DNA from: Strongylocentrotus droebachiensis
Taxonomy: Eukaryota; Echinodermata; Echinoidea; Camarodonta; Strongylocentrotidae
Length of the DNA stretch: 64,000 nt
Direction: 5' to 3'
Assembly: GCA_035222895.1 (NCBI GenBank)
Contig: JAVYIG010007897.1
Location: forward strand, 1-64,000
A program made the position numbers and the translations under genes. Every line of letters begins with the position of its first letter. Positions within the stretch are counted from its first letter, which is position 1. Positions 35,593 through 44,700 of the stretch are shown piece after piece. The notes beneath the pieces were generated by a model. That model had not been told where the DNA came from and ran no database searches. It was given only the letters and a program-made list of their open reading frames with translations.

Positions 35593-36580
35593 AAAATAAA
35601 CATTGCAAATAGACTGACTTCTGTGCCCTTTGACCTACTTACCATATCTAATGAGATCTATCTATAGATATCTATGAAGATACATAACACAACCATTACA
35701 ACTTCAGTTTGAAGTTAATAACTCAAATAATTTTATTAAAGAAACCCAAGAGTCTGAAAACCCAATGTTTCTCATTGTTTTTTTACCGCTTCGACCTTTG
35801 GGGATACACATGCAGTAGGCTATGGAGTAATTAAGTACTGTAGTTTGAAGCTCCTAGACCTACCTCAAAGTGTTTTTTTATAAATATTGTGATAAATTAA
35901 AATTGATGGACAGATTAATCAATAAATAAAGTTCAAGTTGTTCAACAACCCCAAAACCTGCTTCCTTCTCCATCTATAATGATGGATGCAAGTGTAGGCC
36001 ATGTCAATATATACAATTTTGTTTTCTTGTTTAAAATATCAATTGAAACAAAAATATATAAACTTATAATTATAAAGAAAGAACATTAGGGTTTGCAATA
36101 ATTTTCATTAATGAATATATAAAAACATTTATATAAACCCAAATATGCTTTGAATTGCAATTATGTCAGTATCACCGAAAAATATATAACAATTATAAGG
36201 TGGTACAAAATTGTATCATGATGATTCAGCATCAACTACATTGTATGTCTACAGGAGGCCTACTGGTATATGATCCGATTCTGGGGTCTCTTGCATCTAT
36301 AATCTGTGATGAAAAATCATTTAACACAACTAAAGATATCAAACACAAGTCCTACATACATTATGATCAGCTGAAAGATAATTTGAGTAAAGAAAAGCTA
36401 GAGAAAAGGTCCACAATTTTAAAAGGCCCCTTGTATAAATGACGTTATAATTGGAAGTCCAGCCAGCTAGTTGTTTAGCAATTTACCAAGATTTTCTTTG
36501 AACAATTCCTCTGCAAGTTCCTCCACAAAGTGTATGGCTCTCCGCCTCCGGTCCAGTGGCATGATGCCTTCTCTCTGCAT
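18253..36580 (-). CDS. Unrecognised 1,509-aa nuclear-type protein: helical N-terminal half, repetitive basic SP(R/K)-rich C-terminal half
   Basis: Coding exons, 5' to 3' on the minus strand: 36580-36487, 35193-35070, 34210-34059, 32191-31980, 31599-31501, 31199-31153, 30782-30732, 30010-29926, 29269-29184, 25451-25299, 23773-23647, 23026-22868, 22015-21899, 21276-18253. Every border is AG/GT and all phases close, giving one frame of 1,510 codons including the stop. The start ATG (36578-36580) is the first in its exon, one base after the acceptor; an upstream exon could extend it. The protein begins MQREGIMPLDRRRRAIHF. Residues of about 160-500 look like stacked helices with no motif I know. 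The last exon (1,007 aa) has about five ~60-aa KKAKKKSK/EEVLVIVQEN repeats, then several RRSPRK, SPRR and SSPKK motifs (CDK-site and minor-groove-binding type), then four ~24-aa repeats ending near SPRRLRV and SPRSSKV. Nuclear and chromatin-linked is inference from the basic SPRK content. No family could be named. Confidence 0.8.
18290..18600 (-). repeat. Four ~24-codon tandem repeats in the C-terminal coding exon
   Basis: Successive units begin KTSLDVRSLGSRTTDGKG, KTSTDGSNSGSKTTDGKG, KTSLDGSSSGNTKDSKD and PISSTGESSSRRTSDTKD. Each is followed by SPRR, HPQR, IPQR or SPRS. This is a coding minisatellite of about 72-75 bp. Confidence 0.8.
20390..21060 (-). repeat. About five ~60-codon tandem repeats in the C-terminal coding exon
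   Basis: Units share a block order SDESVVSKKAERKSKKKAK, then a TLPQ/ALPQ tetrapeptide, a GGEEVLVIVQEN block and EGTSS. The two central copies are almost identical, and the first and last are diverged. This indicates recent unit duplication inside the exon. Confidence 0.8.
22053..22203. mobile_element. MITE, GTTTCACAAAG family C, copy 3
   Basis: Ends CAGGGACCCGTTTCACAAAG and GTTTTGTGAAACGCCCCCCAG-like. The body is identical in layout to 8945-9096. It lies in the intron just upstream (in gene sense) of the exon 21899-22015. Confidence 0.8.
24420..25025. repeat. Tandem repeats (~180 bp) rich in TGACCTTTGACCT
   Basis: Three units each begin with an AAATGACCTTTGACCTT block (about 24433, 24608 and 24797) followed by a shared ATACTTGATAAC-containing body. 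The array ends with a GCCGCCGCCG tract and a TCTCGCTTTTTGCTACGCAG tail. It is intronic and shares its core TGACCTTTGACC with the minus strand of the 57.1-57.8 kb array. Confidence 0.7.
26189..26488 (-). CDS. Possible alternative first exon, or small ORF, of the SPRK-repeat gene
   Basis: A 99-codon ORF starts MSELEVDEHSSTTSD with an Asp run (IDDDDDD), on the same strand as and inside the long intron of the SPRK-repeat gene. CRE-like promoter motifs lie just upstream (26599-26619). The N-terminus looks like a real acidic protein start, but no splice donor is clearly better than others, so its link to the exon at 25451 is unproven. The second half may be intron read-through. Confidence 0.3.
   Translation of the reverse strand: MSELEVDEHSSTTSDSGTDIDDDDDDGGCRRDGKKREQFGEDGVDAGASPMIYQRELAELPAAAQLPRPCSTGDRSVMHLVTGVTGRDIFEFVGMCRAL
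26590..26650 (-). promoter_or_regulatory. Putative internal promoter with two TACGTCA (CRE/ATF) sites
   Basis: TACGTCA occurs at 26599-26605 and 26613-26619 in a locally CpG-rich patch, directly upstream of the ATG at 26486-26488 on the minus strand. CREB/ATF sites in pairs are typical of core promoters. Function is inferred. Confidence 0.4.
27143..27407. mobile_element. MITE, family B, copy 2
   Basis: TIRs TGTTTCACAAAGATCCTAA and GATCTTTGTGAAACACCCCCC, the same family as 12222-12540. The interior is homologous but shorter. Confidence 0.75.
27559..27755. mobile_element. TTAAAG-ended MITE, copy 1
   Basis: Shares 'ggattagacc', 'ggtcactgacagg' and 'aggcattgtt' blocks with 47771-47976 (inverted) and 55204-55401. 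Ends TTAAAGG and CCTTTA are inverted. Confidence 0.65.
28181..29094. mobile_element. 914-bp near-perfect palindrome (fold-back element)
   Basis: The left arm (GTTAGACCGAAAGC at 28181) and right arm (GCTTTCGGTCTAAC ending 29094) are inverted copies of about 440 bp with only a few mismatches and one indel seen. They are separated by a loop of about 30 bp near 28624-28652 that itself holds a small hairpin (CGCCAT / ATGGCG). The 5-mer ATTAT flanks both sides (28176-28180 and 29095-29099), consistent with a target-site duplication. No transposase ORF. It sits in the longest intron of the SPRK-repeat gene. Confidence 0.85.
29580..29839. mobile_element. TIR element with AGGCCTAAAAA ends
   Basis: The left end, AGGCCT plus an A-run followed by TATTGCCCTTT, is inverted at the right end as AAAGGGCAATA, a T-run and AAAGCCT. 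The interior is low complexity with two GGGTCGGTCG blocks. Intronic. Confidence 0.6.
30155..30385. repeat. Three ~70-90 bp tandem repeats with GA tracts
   Basis: A unit consisting of a GA tract, then AAGTCTAAAAGAAGAAGAGA, then TTTTTATTGATATTTCAGAG repeats three times, the last copy shortened. Confidence 0.75.
32326..32808. mobile_element. hAT-type non-autonomous element A carrying a LINE RT fragment
   Basis: Ends TAGTGCTGTA and TACAGCACTA are inverted. Perfect 8-bp target-site duplications TTTGACAG sit at 32318-32325 and 32809-32816. Subterminal CGTTTAACC/CCGGT blocks are also inverted. The interior near 32580-32650 encodes PQGSILGPLLFLINDL, the region-4 block of a non-LTR reverse transcriptase. 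483 bp, intronic. Confidence 0.85.
33011..33320. repeat. GA/GGA-rich microsatellite tract
   Basis: About 300 bases of near-pure purine (GAGA, GGGAGAGAG). It abuts the TSD of hAT element B. It produces spurious Ser/Leu/Pro ORFs on the other strand. Confidence 0.9.
33337..33979. mobile_element. hAT-type non-autonomous element B carrying a LINE RT fragment
   Basis: Same ends TAGTGCTGTA / TACAGCACTA and a different perfect 8-bp duplication, ATACTCAG (33329-33336 and 33980-33987), so it is an independent insertion. The interior holds the same RT scrap (PQGSILGPLMFLLYFNDL, near 33675-33730). Longer than element A (643 bp) because of poly-T expansions. Confidence 0.85.
35546..35586. repeat. TA dinucleotide microsatellite
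   Basis: About 18 uninterrupted TA units in an intron of the SPRK-repeat gene. Confidence 0.9.
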
Positions 36581-37599
36581 CCTGCAAAAGAAAGAAGAAA
36601 ATTCCAATAAATTATACCCATGCATGCAATGACGATGCAAGAAGCATACACAAGTCTTGACCAATGTGCTGGTGTGTATGCATGTGGAAAGAAGGTTGTT
36701 CACTAACTTCACTTATAGCTCATCTCGTTCAACTCTCCCCCAGACCGCCATTGAACATACAATTATCAATTAATTTGTCCCTCAATCTAAAAAAAAAAAA
36801 GGGTCAATGAATGGAAAAAACAAACAATTCACGTTGGTAATTGCCTCGATCTTTCACCAAAGTTCAATTATTATATGCCATGAACTCATGCAACTGCCAT
36901 TGACATATGTCATTGTCAATTTGATAGGCCATACTGCATGTACAATCAATACCGCTCCACTTAATTGCAGGACGAAAGACATGAAATGATAGACAAATTT
37001 AATTACCATGCAGTAGATCAATTCCAAGTTCTATACGACTGCTAAGACAATGTCAAGTCATGCATTAGTTAATCAAAACATGGTGAACATTTTCAGAAAA
37101 CTCTATTTGTTACAGATTTTTAGCTTCTAGCTGTGCCCTAAATAATATCCCCAGCTGCTACTGCATACTGTATGCAATGCTACCACTACCAAACGACCCT
37201 GGGCTGAAGGGAGACAATCTGCACCTGTTGTGGGGTGCACATGGAGCATCACTAATTTTGTCTCAAAAATAGGACTAAAAAACCTCGACCAAAAGTGTAT
37301 AAATATCGTCCAGTGTGCCTGTGATCTATCAACTGCCTTTAATTACAAACGAACTAACATTTAACAAGTTGCATTTACCATCTACAGCCCAAAGAGATAA
37401 ACTCAACAAAAAATACCAGCAAAGAAAGATTGAACTCTTAGGGAGCGAATGTGATTCCCCTTTTTTATGTAGTCTAATTAAAGATGACTTGATTAAAAGG
37501 AGGTTTATCAAGTATTTTAGAATTTGTTTGTTTCTACCAACTTTTAATAAATTGAGTATTAAGATATAATTTTGTATTTATATATTTAATTCAGGAAAA

Positions 37600-37830
37600 T
37601 TTAATGCTCATCTTATGCTCTAAAATGTAAAGATTCCAACAGTAAATAAGAAGTTTCCTTGTAAAAATCTAATTGTACTACTATGCGCACAGCATTATGG
37701 GTAAAGAGCTAGGTTGTTAATGTTCACCATTCGTTTTGTACACGAATAATACAAGGGAGACGATGTTTTGGTCCACAAGCAAGCGGAGAAGATGACGGCA
37801 AAATGAGACCTCTTCATAAGTTTGTTTCAC
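37600..37830. promoter_or_regulatory. Probable bidirectional promoter between the SPRK-repeat gene and SETD1
   Basis: The two genes diverge from this interval. At 37683-37706 the minus strand reads TTTACCCATAATGCTGTGCG, which resembles the ZNF143/Staf site (CCCA-ATGC-GCG), a motif frequent in bidirectional vertebrate promoters. No TATA box stands out. Start sites are not visible. Confidence 0.45.
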
Positions 37831-38024
37831 TACTTTCGCAGCCCGAAAGCTGCAGTAACTGTTCATCTTGTGTATTCTAATTTACAAGGCAGATGTCCTT
37901 TAGTTGCGAAGCTCTGTCGAAAGTCGCAACTTTCGTTTCTGAAGCTGGCCTGGGTCCCGGGATTGCAGTAAATTGAGGCGGTCACACTGAATTGACATTC
38001 GTTTCATCAAAACGCGTGTGTAGT
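37760..38024 (+). other. Probable 5' non-coding exon of SETD1
   Basis: A less AT-rich, CpG-containing stretch ends at a good donor (GTGAGT at 38025-38030). The next exon begins at 38775 with the SETD1 start codon 14 bases in. The left border is a guess. Confidence 0.4.
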
Positions 38025-38788
38025 GTGAGTTGAAATAACTATGTTTTTATGAGATTCGGACATTTAAACACTTAGAAAACATGTGTACATGAGATTTTGA
38101 TAATAAATGCTAACACTGTCATCAGGTTTCATTGTTTGTGTCTTTATTTCATGCATTTAATTCAATTGATTCAAGATTGAGTGAAAGCGGTTTTCACAAA
38201 TTTGAAACCTAGAAATTTGATTTTTGTTAAATGCAATCTAATTCAACTTGACTCGACAAATTTGTGTCATACAATTTGAAAATATTGATCTTGTTAACAC
38301 TTTTCTTGGTACATATCACCTAGGAGTGTTGTAAGAACCCCAAATTTTGGATTTATAATAATTGTCCTGCTACAGTCCCACATACTGAAATTGGTGATGT
38401 ATGTTTGAACTTAGTATTTTGGTCAATTTTGTCTAGGATAGGGAGTGTCACCTTGCCCTTGAGGGAAGGTTTAGTCATATAATTAGCTTTCATCAGATCA
38501 GAATTGTAAACGTCTGTATCTAGAATACATTTAATTCTTTTAAAAAATGAAAATGAAATAAAAGGGGAGGGGGAAAAGAGTTTAGAATTGGACATTATTT
38601 ACAGTCTGCAAAGTCTCAAACAGTTTTTTTTAATGAGTTTTGTGTTGATTTGTTGATGGAATATAAAAGGTATGTTAAATAAAAAAAGCTGGAGATCCAG
38701 ACTGATGGTATATATGCATTTGGTAAGTATGTTACCTAAATTTTCACAAACTACTTTTCCCCCCTCCTGTACAGAGCTGAGGTCAACG

Positions 38789-41700
38789 ATGGATGTGAAC
38801 GGAATGACACCTTCCATCCTTGGTCAGCCAGGGAAGAAGTGCACCAGTTACAAGCTACTGGTCGATCCAAATATCAAGAAGAATTGCCAAAAGTTAATCA
38901 GATATGATGGCATCGTTCCTGGACAAATGGTAAATGATCTAGCATTCAGAGAAATTGAGATTTTGAGGCATTCTATGATTTCTATCGTTCAGATCAGTGG
39001 TATCGTTCAGATCAGTGGTGAATTGTGAGGGGATGACATCACAATTTCTGACCACATTGCCAATTTGACTCGAAAGATTCCATGATTTTCATGATTTTGA
39101 AAGATTCATAACTTTCTTCTTTGTTGTCTGAATTTTCTCAAACTTTCAATGCATTGTTTCTCTAATTTTATGCTTCTATTAAAACTAATTTAATATCAGG
39201 GTAGACTTCCACTTTAAGTCTGTGTAAATATATACAGTATAAGAGTTGAGCTCCTTTAGACTTACAACAGAGACAACAATAATTGATTCGCTCTTTATTT
39301 CACAGGATGGTGTTTATGTCCTAGGGCTAGGGGTTTCATGAATGAATGTAGCTTTATAAATATGATTGTCGAAAAGAGAACATTATCATGAGATAATTCT
39401 GTTTTGTTAAATTCTGTAAAAACGATATAGCATCTTGCCATTTATCACCAATTGAAAAGTGATTGATTTGATTTATTTCCACATTCTATAAGAAGAAAAT
39501 AACCAAGTAATATACACAATATATTATAATTATTTAATACATTAATAATATGATAAACAGAACAAATTTAACAATAAAAAAGCAGAATTACTAAATAATA
39601 CTGTGGGGGATTATAAAAAGTCATTGACTTCTAGCAATATCCCATGCTTGTATCAATAAATGTATAATTTATATTGAGAAAGAAGATGAAGCAAACAAAT
39701 TTATAAATAATGATTAAAATTCAGTTGAGGTAAATGAATGACCGGAGGTATTAAAGATTGTGTAGAAGGTACTCTTTAGGTTTGGATATTTTCAGGTAAA
39801 TTATTCTAGAATACATGTACAGGACCATTGGGAAAAAATGATTTTTGAGAAAAGGGGGGATTTTCCACATAAAGATATTAAAATAAAGAATATAAATTTG
39901 TATAATGCGATAAATAGAATTATCTGATGACACTATTTTGTAGTCTTCATTGTTTTTTGTTTTCTTAAATAAATGAATTCTACATTTCAATGTTCAAACT
40001 ATCTATCTACATTTTTTTTACAGGGTCAAGCGCTTTCTGTGAAGTTTGTGAAGGATCCTCGCTCCAGATTAACAAGACTATGGAGGGACACAGAGATTGC
40101 AGATTTGCCCATTCCAAAAATGAAGGTATTCTAGAAATATTTCATTTGCTTTTATTTGAATTCATAATCATTTTTTTTTTTATCGATCATGTTTATGTCA
40201 GAATAAAACATATAGCAAACAAGTAAGTTACAGATAAATTTCCCCAAAAATGAAGATATTCTAGAAATATTTCATTTGCTTTTATTTGAATTAATAATCA
40301 TTTTTTTCGATCGATCATGTTTATGTCAGAATAAAACATATAGCATATGAGTAAGTTACAGATAAATTGTGCCATCAAAATTTGGCATAGTAATGTCTGG
40401 TGTTTCAAATTTCGAAAAGCTGAAGAGCAACTCCTGAAGTTTCAAATTTGTAATTTTAATTAGCGTTTGAAAATGAAAGACTCAAGAAATTTGTTTTTCT
40501 CTCCCTCTCTAGTATGTATTTCTCTCGTTCTGTCTCGTGTCTCTTTTCTTCTCTTTCTCTGTCACTCTATATTGTCTTTTTACAGAGTCTATTGGACATT
40601 TAGAATGATCACACTTCACCGATTTTCTGTATCTTTTTATTTACAGTTTGATGAATACTTTGTTGGTGAGCTTCCTCCAAAGCAAATCACTTTCACCAAC
40701 CTCAATGATAACGTTCGCGAGCCTTTCCTGCGCAGCATGGCTGAGAAGCACGGCAAGGTGGAAGACATCACGATCTACAGGCATCCAAAGACCTCAAAAC
40801 ATCTGGGCCTTGCGTCAGTGACCTACACTAGCACCAGGTTCGCCAGGCAGGCAGCATTAGAGATGAACCGTACATCTGTTATGGGGAAGATTATCATTGT
40901 GCAGATTGATGCTGGTGGTGAGTTGTTGTTGTGATTGTTTTTTTTGTTAATTGTTTTTTTAAATCATTCACTATAAAATGTATGTGGATAGCTATGTAAG
41001 AAAGTCAGTGACTGTATTTGAATAGGACCAAACTATCATACCTTTTGAATATGATGGAACTGATGCAGAAACATTTCAGTTTTCAATAATTCAATTACTT
41101 TGCATGGGTATACAAAACATGTTGTGAAGTAGTGAACATGTATCTTTTCATTGGAGATTGAAAGCAATAATGTGCTATTCTCGTTATATTTCTCATATTT
41201 TCTTATTACTGCAGGAAAGGAATGCCAACGAATTTTTGACTGTCTAGTTGCCGAAAAGCCAAGCACACCAAGTAGCGTCGGTTCTACACCACGCGTTGAT
41301 CCTCGAAATGGGACTCCGCTGTCTGGTCCAGACACTCCTCAAAAACACAATGATCCAAGGCGGTTGTCTCTGGAGAAACAATCTTCTGTAGTAATGGACA
41401 CACCAGCTTCATCCATCTCATCTTCGACTCCTGGGTTCATGCCTCCAGAAAGCCAAGGGAGCTTTCCAGCTTTTGCGGAACAACCTGTGCAACAGTTCCA
41501 AGGAGTGCCGGACCAGAACAATCCGCAGTTCCAGATGCCCGAACAACCTTCCCAACAGGACATGCTTATGCACAGCATGAATTCTGTAACGTTGCAAGGA
41601 TACGAACACATGCAGAATGTATACGCTGCCCAGCAAGCTGCCCAGCTCGCACAGCAGGCACAGCAGGCTGGTTATGCCCAGCAACACGTTGAACAAATAC

Positions 41701-44700
41701 CACATACCACAGCAGCAGGGATGTATGCTCAACAAACTCCAGTGCAGCAGGTACAAGAGGGGTTTACAATGCCACAGACACCCTCTGTTCCTCCTGTGCC
41801 TGATCAACACTTGCTCTATGGACACCAGCAACATCCTGTTATACCGCAGGACCCATCCGCAGTAAATTTCCAAGCCACCCAGCCTTACCAAACTCAACCT
41901 ATGAACGTTCAAGGATACAGTGCCCACGAACTCCCAATTCAAAATCAGACTGAAATGCCGGGATATTCCGCGAGCGGTGCAGTTGACAATTCAAAACAGT
42001 ATCAAAAGGTGGATCATGCACAGTCCAGTAAGAAACAGAACTATATGGCACGCGGTGAGTCGCATCACGCACATTCAGAGGAAAGCCAAGAATCTTTCCA
42101 CAGCCGTCCGTACCAGTCACATTCAGGAAGGGGCCAGAGACACTCTAATCAGTCTGGTTCAAAGCGATATGATGAAGACAGAGGTTCCAAGCGATTTGAC
42201 GATGATAGGGGTTCGAAGCGATTTGACAATGATAGAGGTTCAAAGCGATATGATGATGATCGAGGTTCAAAGCGATATGATGATCGATCAAAAAAGTGGG
42301 ATCGAAGGGATAGACCGGACTATCATTCAAACAAACGCAATGAAAGGCAACGGTATCGTAGTCAGGATAACAGTGAAGAGAATGATGAAGATGGGGGCAG
42401 TAATCGCCAGAAAGACCATCGACGTGGCAACTTTCGGTCGAGAGACTCAAGTGACAGACATCGCTTTGATGACTCATATCATAAAAAGTCTTTCCATAAG
42501 AAAGATGATGAGGAAGATGAACATGAAAGTAGTCGAAGTCACAGAGCAGGTTCTAAATCTAGGGGGTATGATAACAAGTATTCTGATTCTAGGACTTACA
42601 AAGATGATCACAGAGACAAAAAGAAGACCAGAGAATTTGATAAAGAAGAGAGTGGTGATCATTTTGCACAATGGCGCTGTCCCACAATGAAAGAGCAGGA
42701 AGTGAAGCCGAAAGAGGAATCCTACGAGTTTAACAAATGGGAGATCCCCAAAGGAAAGTCACTACCTCCAGCACCGGTTAGAGAAACAAACAAGTTTGAT
42801 CAATGTCATCCTCCTGGAGAAGAGCCACCGTCAACTTCTCCTGAAGATGTCTCACCCTTTGAAGAATGGCAGTGTCCACCTGGTGAGGAACCCCCTCCTG
42901 GCACCATGCCATTGGTCTTACCATCCCAACCACTCCCACCGGGTGTCCAGGAAGCCCCTCTCCCCAGCGCTGATGCAGACAAGGTATCACAATCTGAGGG
43001 AGAAGACACCGACAGTTTTGCCCTAAGCTTGGACACCAGGATTGAGAAATTGTTGAAGAGTTCCCAAGGTCCCATGGCTGGTTTTCCAGGAATCCAGCTT
43101 GAAGACTCTGGCAATGCAGGTAAGAATAGCAGTACTACTACGTTACCACCTCCTGGTACTGAGGAGCCAACATTCTCTCAGAGTGAAGAGTCTGTCAGGA
43201 CATCTGATCCCGAAACCAATACAAATTACATGAAACCGGAAGAACAGTGGGGTAGGTACAGACAGGAACAGCATCCTAGAACTGATCATCAAGTGGAGCA
43301 GCATCAGTGGGCTCCTGGACACTTGCCCCATTCCCATGTCCCTGATCCAGTCCATCACCCGCGTCTGGACCACCTGAAACCAAGTGCTAACGGCAATGAT
43401 GCCTTTGCACGGCCTCATTCCACTCCCACACCACCTGGTAGACAGTCCGCCTCGGCCACCCCTCCCCCGGGAGGAAAAATGTCCCAAGGAGTTGAACTCT
43501 TGATAAGCAAGCAGTTGCAGAATCTACGGAACTACGACCAGCAGACTGCAAGTAGAGATACGTCACCCATCTCAGATGTAATGAGAGACAGAAGTCAAAC
43601 ATCAACACCTGGCATTGAAGATTATCATATGCATAGGGTAAAGAAATATCTGTTACATTTTTAGCTTAGCATTAAGGTATAATGAGGTTTAAAGTTTTGG
43701 TTATGGTTTTTAATATTCAAACAAGATTGGAATTAAAGACAGATTTTATTACAATCTCTCAGAGCTGCCAACCATTCTGTTTTTTCCGGAATTACTCCAT
43801 GTTTTCCTCCAAATTACGGTAGTACGTTTTTTCTTCACAAAATACTATTTTACCGAATGTCAAACAACTGACCTTAAATGTTGATTTGATCACAAATTCA
43901 ATAGAAAACTAAGGTTAAAACATACTTGAAGAGAAAAATATTCTCAAAAAACACGAAACAGCAATAATACCAAAATAACAACAAAAAAAATACCTACTTG
44001 TATAAATAAACTGTAGGTCCTAATATGGAAAAAACAGAACGAGGAATGGACATTTCTTCATTGGAAGGGTGTTCCGCGTGGTTGTAAGTTTTGTTTTAAT
44101 GAATTCCTTTTTTTTGCCATAATGGTTCCTTTTTTGGTCGTACAAGGTTGGCAGCTCTGATCTCTCAATCAGTGATCATTTAATAACTTGATAACATCCA
44201 TGTGAATGATTTCAACATTGAATACTGTCTCTGTGATATTTGATTTGAATATAACTTTGATGAGAACAAGGGGATAGTGATAAACAGTTTTCAGAGATGC
44301 CAAAATTTGCTTAATTTAAGAAAGTTCTTCTGCTCTAAAGAAATGTGCTTTTGTCTATAAAAATATTCAATTTTTCAGTAAAACTAGATAGTTGTATTTT
44401 TTTTATTTACTACGCTATATTGTACTCTCTTTCTCAGAAATGGTGTTTCATGAACTTAAAGTCTTTTTTGATTTTTCACTTTGAAGGGACCAATGCAGTA
44501 TACACCAATGGACACAGCTGCAGATGATGATGATGATAAGATGAGTTTGTCTTCACTGAGCAGTGGAGATGACACAAAGATTGTTGTGAATGTGCCAATA
44601 CCCGAGAAGAAACCTCAGGGTCCAGGAATGAACTCAATGGCGTATACCACATCTCAGGCCTCCTGGACTACAAACCTGAACCAGCGCAGCACGAACGTTG

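Noticed and set aside
18253-36580. Treslin/TICRR identity for the unknown gene
   Set aside because: Only the short RRSPR motif is shared. The N-terminal half shows no resemblance to the Treslin domains I can recall.
41418-41942. 174-aa minus-strand ORF, and several others across 41.3-43.6 kb
   Set aside because: Shadows of the 2.4-kb SETD1 exon. No splice context and no family resemblance.
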